DNA from: JAGNRR01 sp964389575
GTDB lineage: Bacteria; Bacteroidota; Bacteroidia; Chitinophagales; Chitinophagaceae
Length of the DNA: 46,539 bases
Direction of reading: 5' to 3'
Assembly: GCA_964389575.1 (NCBI GenBank)
Contig: CAYMFF010000017.1
Location: forward strand, 1 to 46,539
Shown: positions 25,688 through 33,756 of the stretch, in pieces
Layout of the letters: the number at the start of each line of letters is the position of its first letter
Position numbering within the stretch: position 1 is the stretch's first letter
Program-made: the position numbers and the translations under genes
The notes under the pieces: model-generated
Database searches by the model: none
The model's input: the letters and a program-made list of their open reading frames with translations, nothing else
Told to the model about the DNA's origin: nothing

Positions 25688-27331
25688 TTGAAAAAGACGA
25701 TCCCCTTATTTTTTATTCTATGGACAATATTAGTTGTTTGCCAAGCTTATTTCATGGAATTAGCGGATGACGAAGCCTATTATTGGTTTTGTGGCAGACA
25801 TTTGGATTGGGGAAGTTATCATACACCTCCGTTCATACCGTTCCTTTGTAAAATTGGCTACAGCATTATTCCAAATGAGTTTGGACTTCGTTTATTTTAT
25901 ATCATTTTTCATTTGCTAACGCTATTTACAATTGAAAAAATTAGTCGCCCGCAAAATAAATTACTGTTTATTGGAATCATTGTCTCATTTGGTGTGTTGC
26001 ACGTTGCAGGCTTTTGGGCGGCGCCAGATATCCCCTATCTATTTTTTGCAAGTTTGTTGATTTATTTATTTGACCAATATAAAAAGAAAGACAATCTCCT
26101 CATTGCTTTTTTTATTTCAGTAACTATGGCGCTAATAATGTACAGCAAATATCATGGCATAATTATTATAGTGGCCTTACTACTTGCGAATCCCTCACTT
26201 TTCAAGAGAACATCATTTTATCTTGTTGGTATTTTCGCTTTGGTTCTTTATCTCCCTCATCTCAATTGGCTTGTTGAACATGATTTTGTTTCAACAAATT
26301 TTCATTTGAAAAAGCGAAGCATAATAGGTTTCAATTGGAAAAATCCATTGAATTTCATATTGGGTTTACTCTTGATAACCGGTCCTTTATCAGGAATACT
26401 ACTATTGCCATTAAGTATTGGCCATAAACCAAAAAATCAACTTCAAAAAAACCTGAAATACGTTCTGATAAGCATTTTAGTTTTTTTCTTTTTGTTAAGT
26501 TTTAGAAATATAATTGAAGCGAACTGGATGATAGCAGCTTTAATTCCGATTATCGTTTTAGGATACCAGCAATTGGATCGGCATACAAAACTGAGGAAAT
26601 GGTTTTATTATTCTCTTCCATTTTCATTGCTTATAGCATTTGGATTAAGAATTATATTGGTGACCGATTTTATGCCCCTTGAAGACTATCGTTTGCATAA
26701 GCTAAAAGAGTTTAGACACAATCGCGAATGGGTTCAAGCTTTAGAAGAGAAAGCGAATGGATTGCCTATTATATTTCAATCTGGTTTTCAAACTCCTTCA
26801 AAATATTTATTTTATTCCAACAACAAATTAGCGGCAAATATTGCTCCGTATAGCACGCTGTCTTCCCACTTTGAAATAGTCGGTAATGAAAAGCAATATC
26901 ATGGACAAAAAGTAATGGTTGCCAAATTTGATTGGTGGGAAAATACAAATTGTATCGGAACGTCGAGAGGAAATTTCTTTTATCGTAAAATAGATTCATT
27001 TTGTTTCAATCCCCATGCGACTGTTGTCCCTGTGAATACTAGTTTAGTTTTTAATAATCAAGGAAAAGGAACAATAGATTTTAAAATCTATGATTTAGAA
27101 TACTGTTCGTCAAATCAATATTACATAGCATACATTATTCGAAAAGGTGAAAAAGAAATTATCAATAAACGGATTCAAATTAGACATGAGGTAATTTTAA
27201 ATGACAAACGATTTAAGGAGGCACTTGTTTTACCGAAAATAAAAGGAGAATATCAACTAGAGCTGGGGTTGGCCACCATTGATTTTACACAATCTTATGG
27301 TGTTCGTAATTACAAGCTGGTTATTCGTTAA
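25688..27331 (+). CDS. GT39/ArnT-type membrane glycosyltransferase
   Basis: A 547-residue polytopic protein of the PMT_2/ArnT (GT-C fold) group, which transfers sugars from polyprenyl-phosphate donors on the periplasmic face. The first helix is followed by the conserved acidic loop ELADDEAYYW (24-33; Asp27, Asp28, Glu29) and DWGSYHTPP, the family signature. About ten to eleven hydrophobic segments extend to residue 335, then a periplasmic C-terminal domain of about 210 residues. Sugar and acceptor are unknown. The start is TTG at 25688: an in-frame TGA at 25649 and no ATG between leave no better choice. Not evidently in an operon; the next gene begins 57 bases on. Confidence 0.85.
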   Translation: MKKTIPLFFILWTILVVCQAYFMELADDEAYYWFCGRHLDWGSYHTPPFIPFLCKIGYSIIPNEFGLRLFYIIFHLLTLFTIEKISRPQNKLLFIGIIVSFGVLHVAGFWAAPDIPYLFFASLLIYLFDQYKKKDNLLIAFFISVTMALIMYSKYHGIIIIVALLLANPSLFKRTSFYLVGIFALVLYLPHLNWLVEHDFVSTNFHLKKRSIIGFNWKNPLNFILGLLLITGPLSGILLLPLSIGHKPKNQLQKNLKYVLISILVFFFLLSFRNIIEANWMIAALIPIIVLGYQQLDRHTKLRKWFYYSLPFSLLIAFGLRIILVTDFMPLEDYRLHKLKEFRHNREWVQALEEKANGLPIIFQSGFQTPSKYLFYSNNKLAANIAPYSTLSSHFEIVGNEKQYHGQKVMVAKFDWWENTNCIGTSRGNFFYRKIDSFCFNPHATVVPVNTSLVFNNQGKGTIDFKIYDLEYCSSNQYYIAYIIRKGEKEIINKRIQIRHEVILNDKRFKEALVLPKIKGEYQLELGLATIDFTQSYGVRNYKLVIR

Positions 27332-27388
27332 TAATAACAAAGCTTAAAGATTCATGAATAGTTTCCTTTCTTATTTTTACTAGAATAT

Positions 27389-28636
27389 ATGTTAAAGAAA
27401 GTGCATCCGGTTTTAAATTTTACCCTTTGGGTAATACGCATCATGGTTGGTGGACTTTTTATATTTTCTGGACTCGTAAAAGCAAACGACCCCAAAGGAC
27501 TCGCCTACAAAATGGCAGAATTTTTTGAAGCCTGGGCCGTTAAAGACAATATTCTTCCTGACCTTATGCATTGGTTGAATGATTATGTTTTGGAGTTTGC
27601 CATTCTTATGATTGTCTTAGAGATAATAGCTGGTTTGGCTATTATTTTGGGCTATCGTTTCAGATTATTTTCATGGTTCATATTGCTGCTGACTCTCTTC
27701 TTTACCTTTTTAACCGCTTATGTATTATTTAGTGGTAACATCAAAGCATGCGGTTGTTTTGGAGATTGTATTCCACTCACACCAACAGAAACATTTACCA
27801 AGGATATTATTTTATTAATCTTAATTGGAATACTGCTACTTTTTAGACGAAAAATAAAAGCTGTTTTCTCTTTTCGAATCGGTAGCTTAATTATGCTCCT
27901 TGGCTTATTAATTTCAGTTTATATCAATTTTGACGTTTTAAAAAATCTGCCATATAAAGATTGCTTACCTTATAAAATTGGGAATAACATAAGTAAAGAA
28001 ATGGAACGACCCGCAAATTATCAAGAAGCCATTATTGAAAACAAGCTGGTATACAAAAATTTAAAAACGGGTAAAGAAAAGGCCTTTACTGATTTAAACA
28101 AAGCCCCATGGGCAGACACGCTGAATTGGAAATATATAGAGAATATTCAGACAGAAATCAGCCCTGCAATGAACGAGCCTAAAATTCTGGACTTTAGCAT
28201 TTCATCAGTTAATGGTGAAAATATCACCGATAGGGTATTGAATTACAATCAAAATTTAATACTACTTTTCGTTCATAACACTGGAAAAGCTAAAATGAGT
28301 AAGTCAGAGTCGTTACGAAAAGTAATAGCTCAAGCTAATGAAAGCAACACACCTATAGTGGCCGTTTCGCCTTCTTCTATGGCAGAAATAGTAACTTTTA
28401 AAGAAAAGTATGATCTCGATATTGAGTTCCACCAAATTGACGGTGTTGTCTGTAAAACGGCCATGCGAACTAATCCGGGCATTATATTATTAAATCAAGG
28501 AACCATTATGGGAAAATGGAGTTATAATAATTTCAAGTCGCTTTTGCCGTTTTTAAAACAACAAGACAACATTCCATTATTTCCGACGTCGACTACAGAA
28601 ACTACTGCACAAGATTCAAGCTTAAATAACGAATAG
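27389..28636 (+). CDS. MauE/DoxX-like membrane protein with thioredoxin-fold tail lacking CxxC (BT_3928-type)
   Basis: A 415-residue protein. Four membrane helices in the first 155 residues form a MauE/DoxX-like domain (IRIMVGGLFIFSGLVKANDP), with a CGCFGDC cluster before the fourth helix that can shuttle electrons as in MauE and VKOR-like proteins. A further helix at about 168-187 leads to an extracytoplasmic tail (about 270-405) with thioredoxin/AhpC-like strands and a cis-Pro loop (RTNPGIILLNQG), but the usual CxxC position reads HNTGKAKMSKS, so the tail is not a standard thiol oxidoreductase. The next gene has the same layout with an intact CxxC, suggesting a functional pair in periplasmic redox chemistry. 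Confidence 0.82.
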   Translation: MLKKVHPVLNFTLWVIRIMVGGLFIFSGLVKANDPKGLAYKMAEFFEAWAVKDNILPDLMHWLNDYVLEFAILMIVLEIIAGLAIILGYRFRLFSWFILLLTLFFTFLTAYVLFSGNIKACGCFGDCIPLTPTETFTKDIILLILIGILLLFRRKIKAVFSFRIGSLIMLLGLLISVYINFDVLKNLPYKDCLPYKIGNNISKEMERPANYQEAIIENKLVYKNLKTGKEKAFTDLNKAPWADTLNWKYIENIQTEISPAMNEPKILDFSISSVNGENITDRVLNYNQNLILLFVHNTGKAKMSKSESLRKVIAQANESNTPIVAVSPSSMAEIVTFKEKYDLDIEFHQIDGVVCKTAMRTNPGIILLNQGTIMGKWSYNNFKSLLPFLKQQDNIPLFPTSTTETTAQDSSLNNE

Positions 28637-28695
28637 TACATAATTTTACCTTCAATTATAAATTTGTTCAATCCATCAACACAAAATAATTCAAC

Positions 28696-29892
28696 ATGAA
28701 AAAAAACGCTCAAACAATATCTTGGATACTTAGAATAGTAATTTTTATTTTGTTTGTTGTTTCAGCTATTACTAAAGTAATAGACCCTATCTGGATGTTT
28801 GAAAAACAGCTCGTTGATTTAGGAATTTGTGATTGGTGCCTTTCGCATTACCTAGCTCGACTATTAATTGGTTTTGAATTAGCATTGGGGATTGCTATTC
28901 TATTTCCTCATTTGTTAAAAAAGTTAGTCGTACCCGTTACGATTGCATTACTCGTTGCGTTCTGTATACACTTATCAATTCAAATGGTAGAATATGGACC
29001 TATGAATGGTAACTGTGGGTGTTTTGGAACTACAATTCCTATGACACCATTAGAAGCTTTTATTAAAAACGTTCTGACCATCGGATTGTTGGTTTGGCTT
29101 TATAGACTATTACCCTCCACCAAGGATGAGTCTTGGAAGCGAATTATTTACCCAATATTGATATTTTTACTGTGTGCCTTATTCATGTTCATGGCCTATC
29201 CGTTTTGTCCCTGTGACAAAAAACCAAAGCCAACAACTGTCGATATTGAAGAAACTACAACGGAGGAAACTGCTAATACAATTGATGAAATTGATAATTT
29301 AGAGGATTCGGTTATTAACAGTGCTGAACTTTCTGCTATAGAAAAACAACAAATTCAAGACTCTCTGAACGAAGCCAAAAAGAAAATTGAAGAGGAAGAA
29401 TTGGAGCGTAAAAAGAAAGAAGCAGCAGCTGAAGAGAAAAAAAGGCAGGAAGATGCAGTAACAAAAGATTCGGCTGAAAAAGGACCTAAAAAAGTAACAT
29501 CTAAATTTGCTCAATTACCTGTTTTTAGCGGTAAGAAAGTCAATGTAGATGAAGGCAAAAAGACTATTTGTATGTTTGCACCTGGTTGTGATCATTGTCA
29601 GCATACAGCAAAATTGCTGGGAGAATTAGCTCAAAAAGGGAAAACGCCACCTGTTTATATCTATTTCATGGACGAAGAACCCGAAAAAATCCCTGAATTT
29701 TTCAAAAAAGCAGGTGTCAAATTCCCATACCAAGTCCTAGGCATAGGAGATTTCTGGGATTTATTAGAAGAAGGAAGTACGCCAGGTGTCTTTGGTTTAT
29801 GGAACGGAAACATACAACAATCGTATGAAGGCATCAATGAAAATGAATTTGATGTTGAAAAATTCAAAAGCTTTGCTTTACCAAAAAACTAA
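28696..29892 (+). CDS. MauE/DoxX-like membrane protein with thioredoxin domain (CDHC)
   Basis: A 398-residue paralogue-like neighbour of the preceding gene. Four helices (about 8-25, 45-65, 72-95, 112-135) carry a CGCFG motif and LTKVIDP-type start; a fifth helix (about 150-168) is followed by an acidic and Lys-rich linker or coiled coil (roughly 175-265). The C-terminal thioredoxin domain has Cys298-Asp-His-Cys301 in FAPGCDHCQHTAK and cis-Pro363 in STPGVFGLW. It is expected to pass reducing or oxidising equivalents between the membrane domain and periplasmic cysteines. A TAAATTTG box at 28659-28666, 29 bases before the ATG, may give it its own promoter. Confidence 0.83.
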   Translation: MKKNAQTISWILRIVIFILFVVSAITKVIDPIWMFEKQLVDLGICDWCLSHYLARLLIGFELALGIAILFPHLLKKLVVPVTIALLVAFCIHLSIQMVEYGPMNGNCGCFGTTIPMTPLEAFIKNVLTIGLLVWLYRLLPSTKDESWKRIIYPILIFLLCALFMFMAYPFCPCDKKPKPTTVDIEETTTEETANTIDEIDNLEDSVINSAELSAIEKQQIQDSLNEAKKKIEEEELERKKKEAAAEEKKRQEDAVTKDSAEKGPKKVTSKFAQLPVFSGKKVNVDEGKKTICMFAPGCDHCQHTAKLLGELAQKGKTPPVYIYFMDEEPEKIPEFFKKAGVKFPYQVLGIGDFWDLLEEGSTPGVFGLWNGNIQQSYEGINENEFDVEKFKSFALPKN

Positions 29893-29966
29893 TTGTAATA
29901 TTTCTGTCATTTTCTTGTAATGTCTCAATCTAGCTAACGTCAATTGTTTGTATTATTTTTACACGC

Positions 29967-30545
29967 ATGGCTCACAAGCTCAATCCCAAAGAATGGGTTA
30001 AAAACTATGCAGATTATTTATATAACCACGCAATGTATCGCACAAGAAACTCAGCATTATCCGAAGATTTAGTACAGGATACTTTTGTTTCTGCTTTTAA
30101 AGGAAAAGATAACTTTAAAGGAACAGCTAGCGAAAAAACTTGGCTGGTTACAATATTAAAAAATAAAATAATTGATCATTATCGTAAAGCTTCTACCCGA
30201 AAGCAAATAAACGTTTCGCAATTAGGAGATAAAGCAGATTACTTTTTTGATACAGCCACCGAGGATGGTGACAATTCTAGTGGAAAAGGTCCAAGACCGA
30301 ATTTAGCTCAATCAGAAGGTTTAAACTTAACCGAACAAAATGAATTGAATCAAATTTTGTTTTCTTGCTTTGATAAGTTGCCCGAAAAATGGGGTGAAAT
30401 AAGTAAAATGAAATTAGTAGATGACGCAACTACTGAAGAAATAACAGAAGCCTTTAATATTTCTAAAAGTAACTTTTGGGTCATACTGCATAGAGCAAAA
30501 CTACAACTTAGAGAATGCCTACAGCATAATTGGGTAAACGAGTAA
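29967..30545 (+). CDS. ECF-type RNA polymerase sigma factor
   Basis: A 192-residue sigma-70 family protein with region 2 at about 15-80 (LSEDLVQDTFVSAF, then TWLVTILKNKIIDHYRK) and region 4 at about 130-190 (KLPEKWGEISKMKLVDD, then the helix-turn-helix ITEAFNISKSNFWVILHRAK). A non-conserved acidic linker of about 50 residues separates the two. Lacking regions 1 and 3 it is an ECF or group 4 factor. The small cysteine/histidine protein encoded four bases downstream is the probable anti-sigma or regulator. The target promoters cannot be deduced; no duplicated odd promoter was found upstream of the gene. Confidence 0.9.
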   Translation: MAHKLNPKEWVKNYADYLYNHAMYRTRNSALSEDLVQDTFVSAFKGKDNFKGTASEKTWLVTILKNKIIDHYRKASTRKQINVSQLGDKADYFFDTATEDGDNSSGKGPRPNLAQSEGLNLTEQNELNQILFSCFDKLPEKWGEISKMKLVDDATTEEITEAFNISKSNFWVILHRAKLQLRECLQHNWVNE

Positions 30546-30549
30546 AACG

Positions 30550-30822
30550 ATGGAAGAAGAACAAAAAATTTCAAAGAAGTTATTCATTGATTGTAGTGAT
30601 GCCGCTCTGCTAATTACTATGAAAGATGGTGGAGGAATATCGCTTTATCAGAGGCTACAGTTATTTATTCATAATATACCATGTACATTGTGCAGGTTGT
30701 GGCAAAAAGATTCAAAAGGGATTACTAAGATTATCCAAACAGCTTTTAATGCAGAAAAACATTGCCTCAGCGATGATAAAAAAGCCTCTCTTGAAAAAGA
30801 TTTAGAAGAGCTATCTTCGTAG
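30550..30822 (+). CDS. Mini zinc-binding anti-sigma-like protein
   Basis: A 90-residue soluble protein. It has Cys15 and then His41-x3-Cys45-x2-Cys48 (HNIPCTLC), which is the HxxxCxxC zinc motif of ZAS anti-sigma domains. Placement directly after an ECF sigma gene supports an anti-sigma or sigma-modulating role. Unlike typical anti-sigmas it has no membrane helix or sensor domain, so the signal would have to be sensed in the cytoplasm, for example by thiol oxidation or zinc loss. Very short genes of this layout behind ECF factors are common in Bacteroidota but little studied. Start at ATG 30550; the stop is three bases before the next gene's TTG. Confidence 0.75.
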   Translation: MEEEQKISKKLFIDCSDAALLITMKDGGGISLYQRLQLFIHNIPCTLCRLWQKDSKGITKIIQTAFNAEKHCLSDDKKASLEKDLEELSS

Positions 30823-30825
30823 TAC

Positions 30826-31881
30826 TTGTTTCAATTTCTAATAAAAAAAACACTCAATTCATTTCTCGTCTTATTAGGCGTTGTGACATTGGTATTTTTT
30901 TTATTCTTCGTTTTATTGCCTGCAGATCCTGCTCGTCTCACAATGGGACAGCGTAGCGATGCCAAAACGGTTGAGAATGTTCGAAAAGAATTATATCTAG
31001 ACAAACCCTTGCCCACTCAGTTCGGACTTTATATTAATGACCTTTCCCCTATTGGTATTCATAAAAAAAATGAACAAGAAAAATATGGTTTTTCTTCAGT
31101 AGTATCTTTGGGAAACGAAAAAACCATTGCAATCAAAAAACCGTATCTACGACGTTCGTATCAAAGTAAAATAAAAGTTTGGGATTTACTCATGGATGCT
31201 TTTCCAGGCACCTTAATACTAGCCTTATTATCTATAATCATTGCAACTATAGTCGGGATTTTTTTAGGAATCGTAGCAGCAGTAAAACATAACACGTGGA
31301 TGGATACGACTGCTATTTTCACTTCTGTTTTAGGCATTTCAGCTCCCAGTTTTTTTGCCGGAATTCTGATTGCCTATTTATTCGGTTTTCTTTTAAGCGA
31401 CTACACAGGATTAAGTATTGTTTCACCACTTTGGGACTATGATCCCTTACTTGGAAAACAACTTCGGCTTAAAAGCCTAATACTGCCTGTTATTACTTTA
31501 AGTATCAGACCGATGGCAATTATTACCCAAATCACCCGAACTGCTATGCTGGACGTATTAAACCAAGATTATATCCGAACAGCATACGCCAAAGGACTAA
31601 AAAAGAAAGCAGTAATTTGGAAACATGCATTACGAAATGCATTAAACCCAGTGGTCACCTCTGTATCTGGTTGGTTTGCCGAGCTGTTAGCGGGTAGTTT
31701 TTTCATTGAATATATTTTTGGTTGGAAGGGCATTGGAAAAGTAACAGTAGATGCGTTGAATAAATTTGACTTTCCAGTTGTTATGGGCAGTGTAATTTTC
31801 ACAGCTACTTTCTTTATTGTTATTAATATATTGGTTGATTTTCTGTATGCCATAATTGATCCAAGGATTAAGAATTATTAA
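30826..31881 (+). CDS. DppB-type ABC transporter permease (orphan)
   Basis: A 351-residue inner-membrane permease of the peptide/nickel/opine class. The first helix (LNSFLVLLGVVTLVFFLFF) is followed by a long periplasmic loop containing LLPADPARLTMGQR and a lineage-typical insertion to about residue 120, then five helices. The EAA loop is visible as YIRTAYAKGLKKKAVIWKHA with LRNALNP (about 246-272). A second permease, ATPases and a substrate-binding protein are not in the window, so the rest of the transporter must lie elsewhere. The start is TTG at 30826, three bases after the zinc-binding protein stop, so it is likely on the sigma-factor transcript. Confidence 0.87.
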   Translation: MFQFLIKKTLNSFLVLLGVVTLVFFLFFVLLPADPARLTMGQRSDAKTVENVRKELYLDKPLPTQFGLYINDLSPIGIHKKNEQEKYGFSSVVSLGNEKTIAIKKPYLRRSYQSKIKVWDLLMDAFPGTLILALLSIIIATIVGIFLGIVAAVKHNTWMDTTAIFTSVLGISAPSFFAGILIAYLFGFLLSDYTGLSIVSPLWDYDPLLGKQLRLKSLILPVITLSIRPMAIITQITRTAMLDVLNQDYIRTAYAKGLKKKAVIWKHALRNALNPVVTSVSGWFAELLAGSFFIEYIFGWKGIGKVTVDALNKFDFPVVMGSVIFTATFFIVINILVDFLYAIIDPRIKNY

Positions 31882-31885
31882 TAAA

Positions 31886-32329
31886 ATGAATAAATCTGTA
31901 CTACTCTTTCTTTTTCTTATTTTTTTCATTACCGGCTGTTCCTTTGAAACAAGATTTTACATTGTCAACCGCAGTAATGAGGTTATTAGCATTTCTTATG
32001 AAACCATAGGCTACTCCTCTGAACATCCATTTATGAGCGAACCAATAATTGTAGAAAAAATAAATAAAAACATTTCACCCTATAACGCTGTTCGAATTCA
32101 TACGGAGAATATGTTCAGTTGCCATCTAAAACCTGACGAAGCTCTTTTCATCGGAAAAGACTTCAATTTTACTTTGAGTAATAAGAATGAAGCAAAAATT
32201 TTAGGTTCAAACTTGAAAGCTTTAAAAATTCAAAAAGGAAAGAAAATAGTTCTTGAAACTAAAGGAGAAGAAGTAATTCAATATTTCGAACAAGCAGAAT
32301 ATTCAGAAGTTCACTTAAACATAAAATAA
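31886..32329 (+). CDS. Lipoprotein, function unknown
   Basis: A 147-residue protein with signal sequence NKSVLLFLFLIFFITGC (lipobox ITGC) and a beta-rich mature part (FYIVNRSNEVISISYETIGY). I use ATG 31886; an upstream in-frame ATG at 31856 lies inside the permease gene. The gene is the last of the tightly packed sigma, zinc-binding, permease run and converges on the GH3 gene five bases later. No family recognised; the strand-rich fold following the lipid anchor resembles small envelope proteins but nothing specific. Confidence 0.65.
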   Translation: MNKSVLLFLFLIFFITGCSFETRFYIVNRSNEVISISYETIGYSSEHPFMSEPIIVEKINKNISPYNAVRIHTENMFSCHLKPDEALFIGKDFNFTLSNKNEAKILGSNLKALKIQKGKKIVLETKGEEVIQYFEQAEYSEVHLNIK

Positions 32330-32334
32330 TAAAG

Positions 32335-33735
32335 CTAGAAATTGACCTGTTCAACAAAATCTTCCCACTCTTCTTTCTGTTTCCCTTTCATTACCCTAGG
32401 AAACTTATTCATAGCACCCGTCTTTCCTTTTTTCTCCAGAAAGTCTAGGAACGTAATAGAAGGTAAAACTTCAACAAAAACCTCTTTCAGTGCACTAGTT
32501 CGCTCTACTTCGTAATCGTCATTTAATTCGCACAGCGTGGCATCTATAACATTGCGTAGTTCATTATTGCTTACATCTGTATCACAACTCACATACCACC
32601 GATGCGCAAATAATCCATTATGAGGCAACCCTACTACCGTAAATTCTTTAATTACAATTCCTAATTTCTGTTGGGCTACCTCAATCGCTTTATTCATATT
32701 GTCAGCACTTAAATGCTCACCGCATAAACTAAGAAACTGCTTCGTTCTTCCTACAATAATAATTTCGGCATATGCTACATCAGTAAAGCGAAGNNNNNNN
32801 NNNNNNNNNNNNNNNNNNNNNNNNNNNNNNNNNNNNNNNNNNNNNNNNNNNNNNNNNNNNNNNNNNNNNNNNNNNNNNNNNNNNNNNNNNNNNCTGGCCA
32901 TGTAGGTTTCAATAAATTCGATACTATGACCCAAAACATTTTTAAAACTATCTCGGTACGGTTCAAAAGAAACTCCACCATGAATGTATAACGATAAATT
33001 GGGCCAAATTTCATGAATATGATTCACCTTATGATATTCCACCACTTTTTCTAAGACGATTTGAACCCAAGCTGGCACGCCAGCCACAATACTTACATCC
33101 CATTTTTTAGCGTTTCGAACGATAAGGTTAATTCGATCTTCCCAACGGGGTCGTTTTGATATTTTTTGGCCTGGTTTATAAAAAAAGAATGACAACCATT
33201 TGGGCATTTCTTTGGCTGAAATACCGCTCATGTCACCTTCGTAATAATCTCCCTTTTCGTGTAAAGCCGTGGTACCGCCCAACATTAGCACCCCTTTTGA
33301 AAAAACCGAATCTGATAAGTTAAAATTCAACAAACTACAGAACTGTTTAAAGCCTGTTTTTTTTGTAGACTTTATCATATCATCTGTCACAGGAATATGT
33401 TTACTCGCACTTTCCGATGTTCCTGAGCTCAACGCAAAATATTTGACCTTCCCCGGCCATGCTACATCTGCTTCGCCCTCATGGCTAAAACGCCACCAGT
33501 CTTTATACATCGAAGAATAATTGTGATATGGTACAGATTGCACAAAATCGTCATAAGAAGTTTTGGACTTAAGGATCTTGGAGAAATTATAATGTCTTCC
33601 AAACTGCGTTTTTTCTGCAGCAGTCAGCAATCGTTTGAATTCAATTTCTTGATAACGAAAATGAGATGCCTTTTGCAAGGTGAATCTCTTCTGAATTTTT
33701 AAATACCGTTTTATAAGTTGACCTAATAGTGCCAA
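32335..33735 (-). CDS. GH3-family acyl-adenylating protein (contains assembly gap)
   Basis: A member of the GH3 family, ANL-type enzymes that in plants conjugate acyl acids such as auxin or jasmonate to amino acids through an adenylate. The N-terminal half shows AEKTQFGRHYNF and the ATP motif KYFALSSGTSESASKHIPVT (about 97-116), then the GGV...FIETY segment. The C-terminal domain (GRTKQFLSLCGEHLSADN and HRWYVSCD) is also typical. The motifs ASEG and WRYxIGD, expected between FIETYMA and RFTD, fall in a 100-N gap. The visible parts sum to about 433 residues; family members near 500 suggest more than 33 missing. The bacterial substrate is unknown. It follows a secreted TPR gene by 21 bases. Confidence 0.85.
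   Translation of the reverse strand: MALLGQLIKRYLKIQKRFTLQKASHFRYQEIEFKRLLTAAEKTQFGRHYNFSKILKSKTSYDDFVQSVPYHNYSSMYKDWWRFSHEGEADVAWPGKVKYFALSSGTSESASKHIPVTDDMIKSTKKTGFKQFCSLLNFNLSDSVFSKGVLMLGGTTALHEKGDYYEGDMSGISAKEMPKWLSFFFYKPGQKISKRPRWEDRINLIVRNAKKWDVSIVAGVPAWVQIVLEKVVEYHKVNHIHEIWPNLSLYIHGGVSFEPYRDSFKNVLGHSIEFIETYMAXXXXXXXXXXXXXXXXXXXXXXXXXXXXXXXXXXLRFTDVAYAEIIIVGRTKQFLSLCGEHLSADNMNKAIEVAQQKLGIVIKEFTVVGLPHNGLFAHRWYVSCDTDVSNNELRNVIDATLCELNDDYEVERTSALKEVFVEVLPSITFLDFLEKKGKTGAMNKFPRVMKGKQKEEWEDFVEQVNF
32794..32893. other. Assembly gap (100 N) inside the GH3-family gene
   Basis: The placeholder hides the expected ASEG and WRYxIGD region. Codon phase fits a missing length of 3n+1; family length suggests the real gap may be near 230 bases. 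Confidence 0.85.
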
Positions 33736-33756
33736 GATGCTTAAACTTTAAGATTA

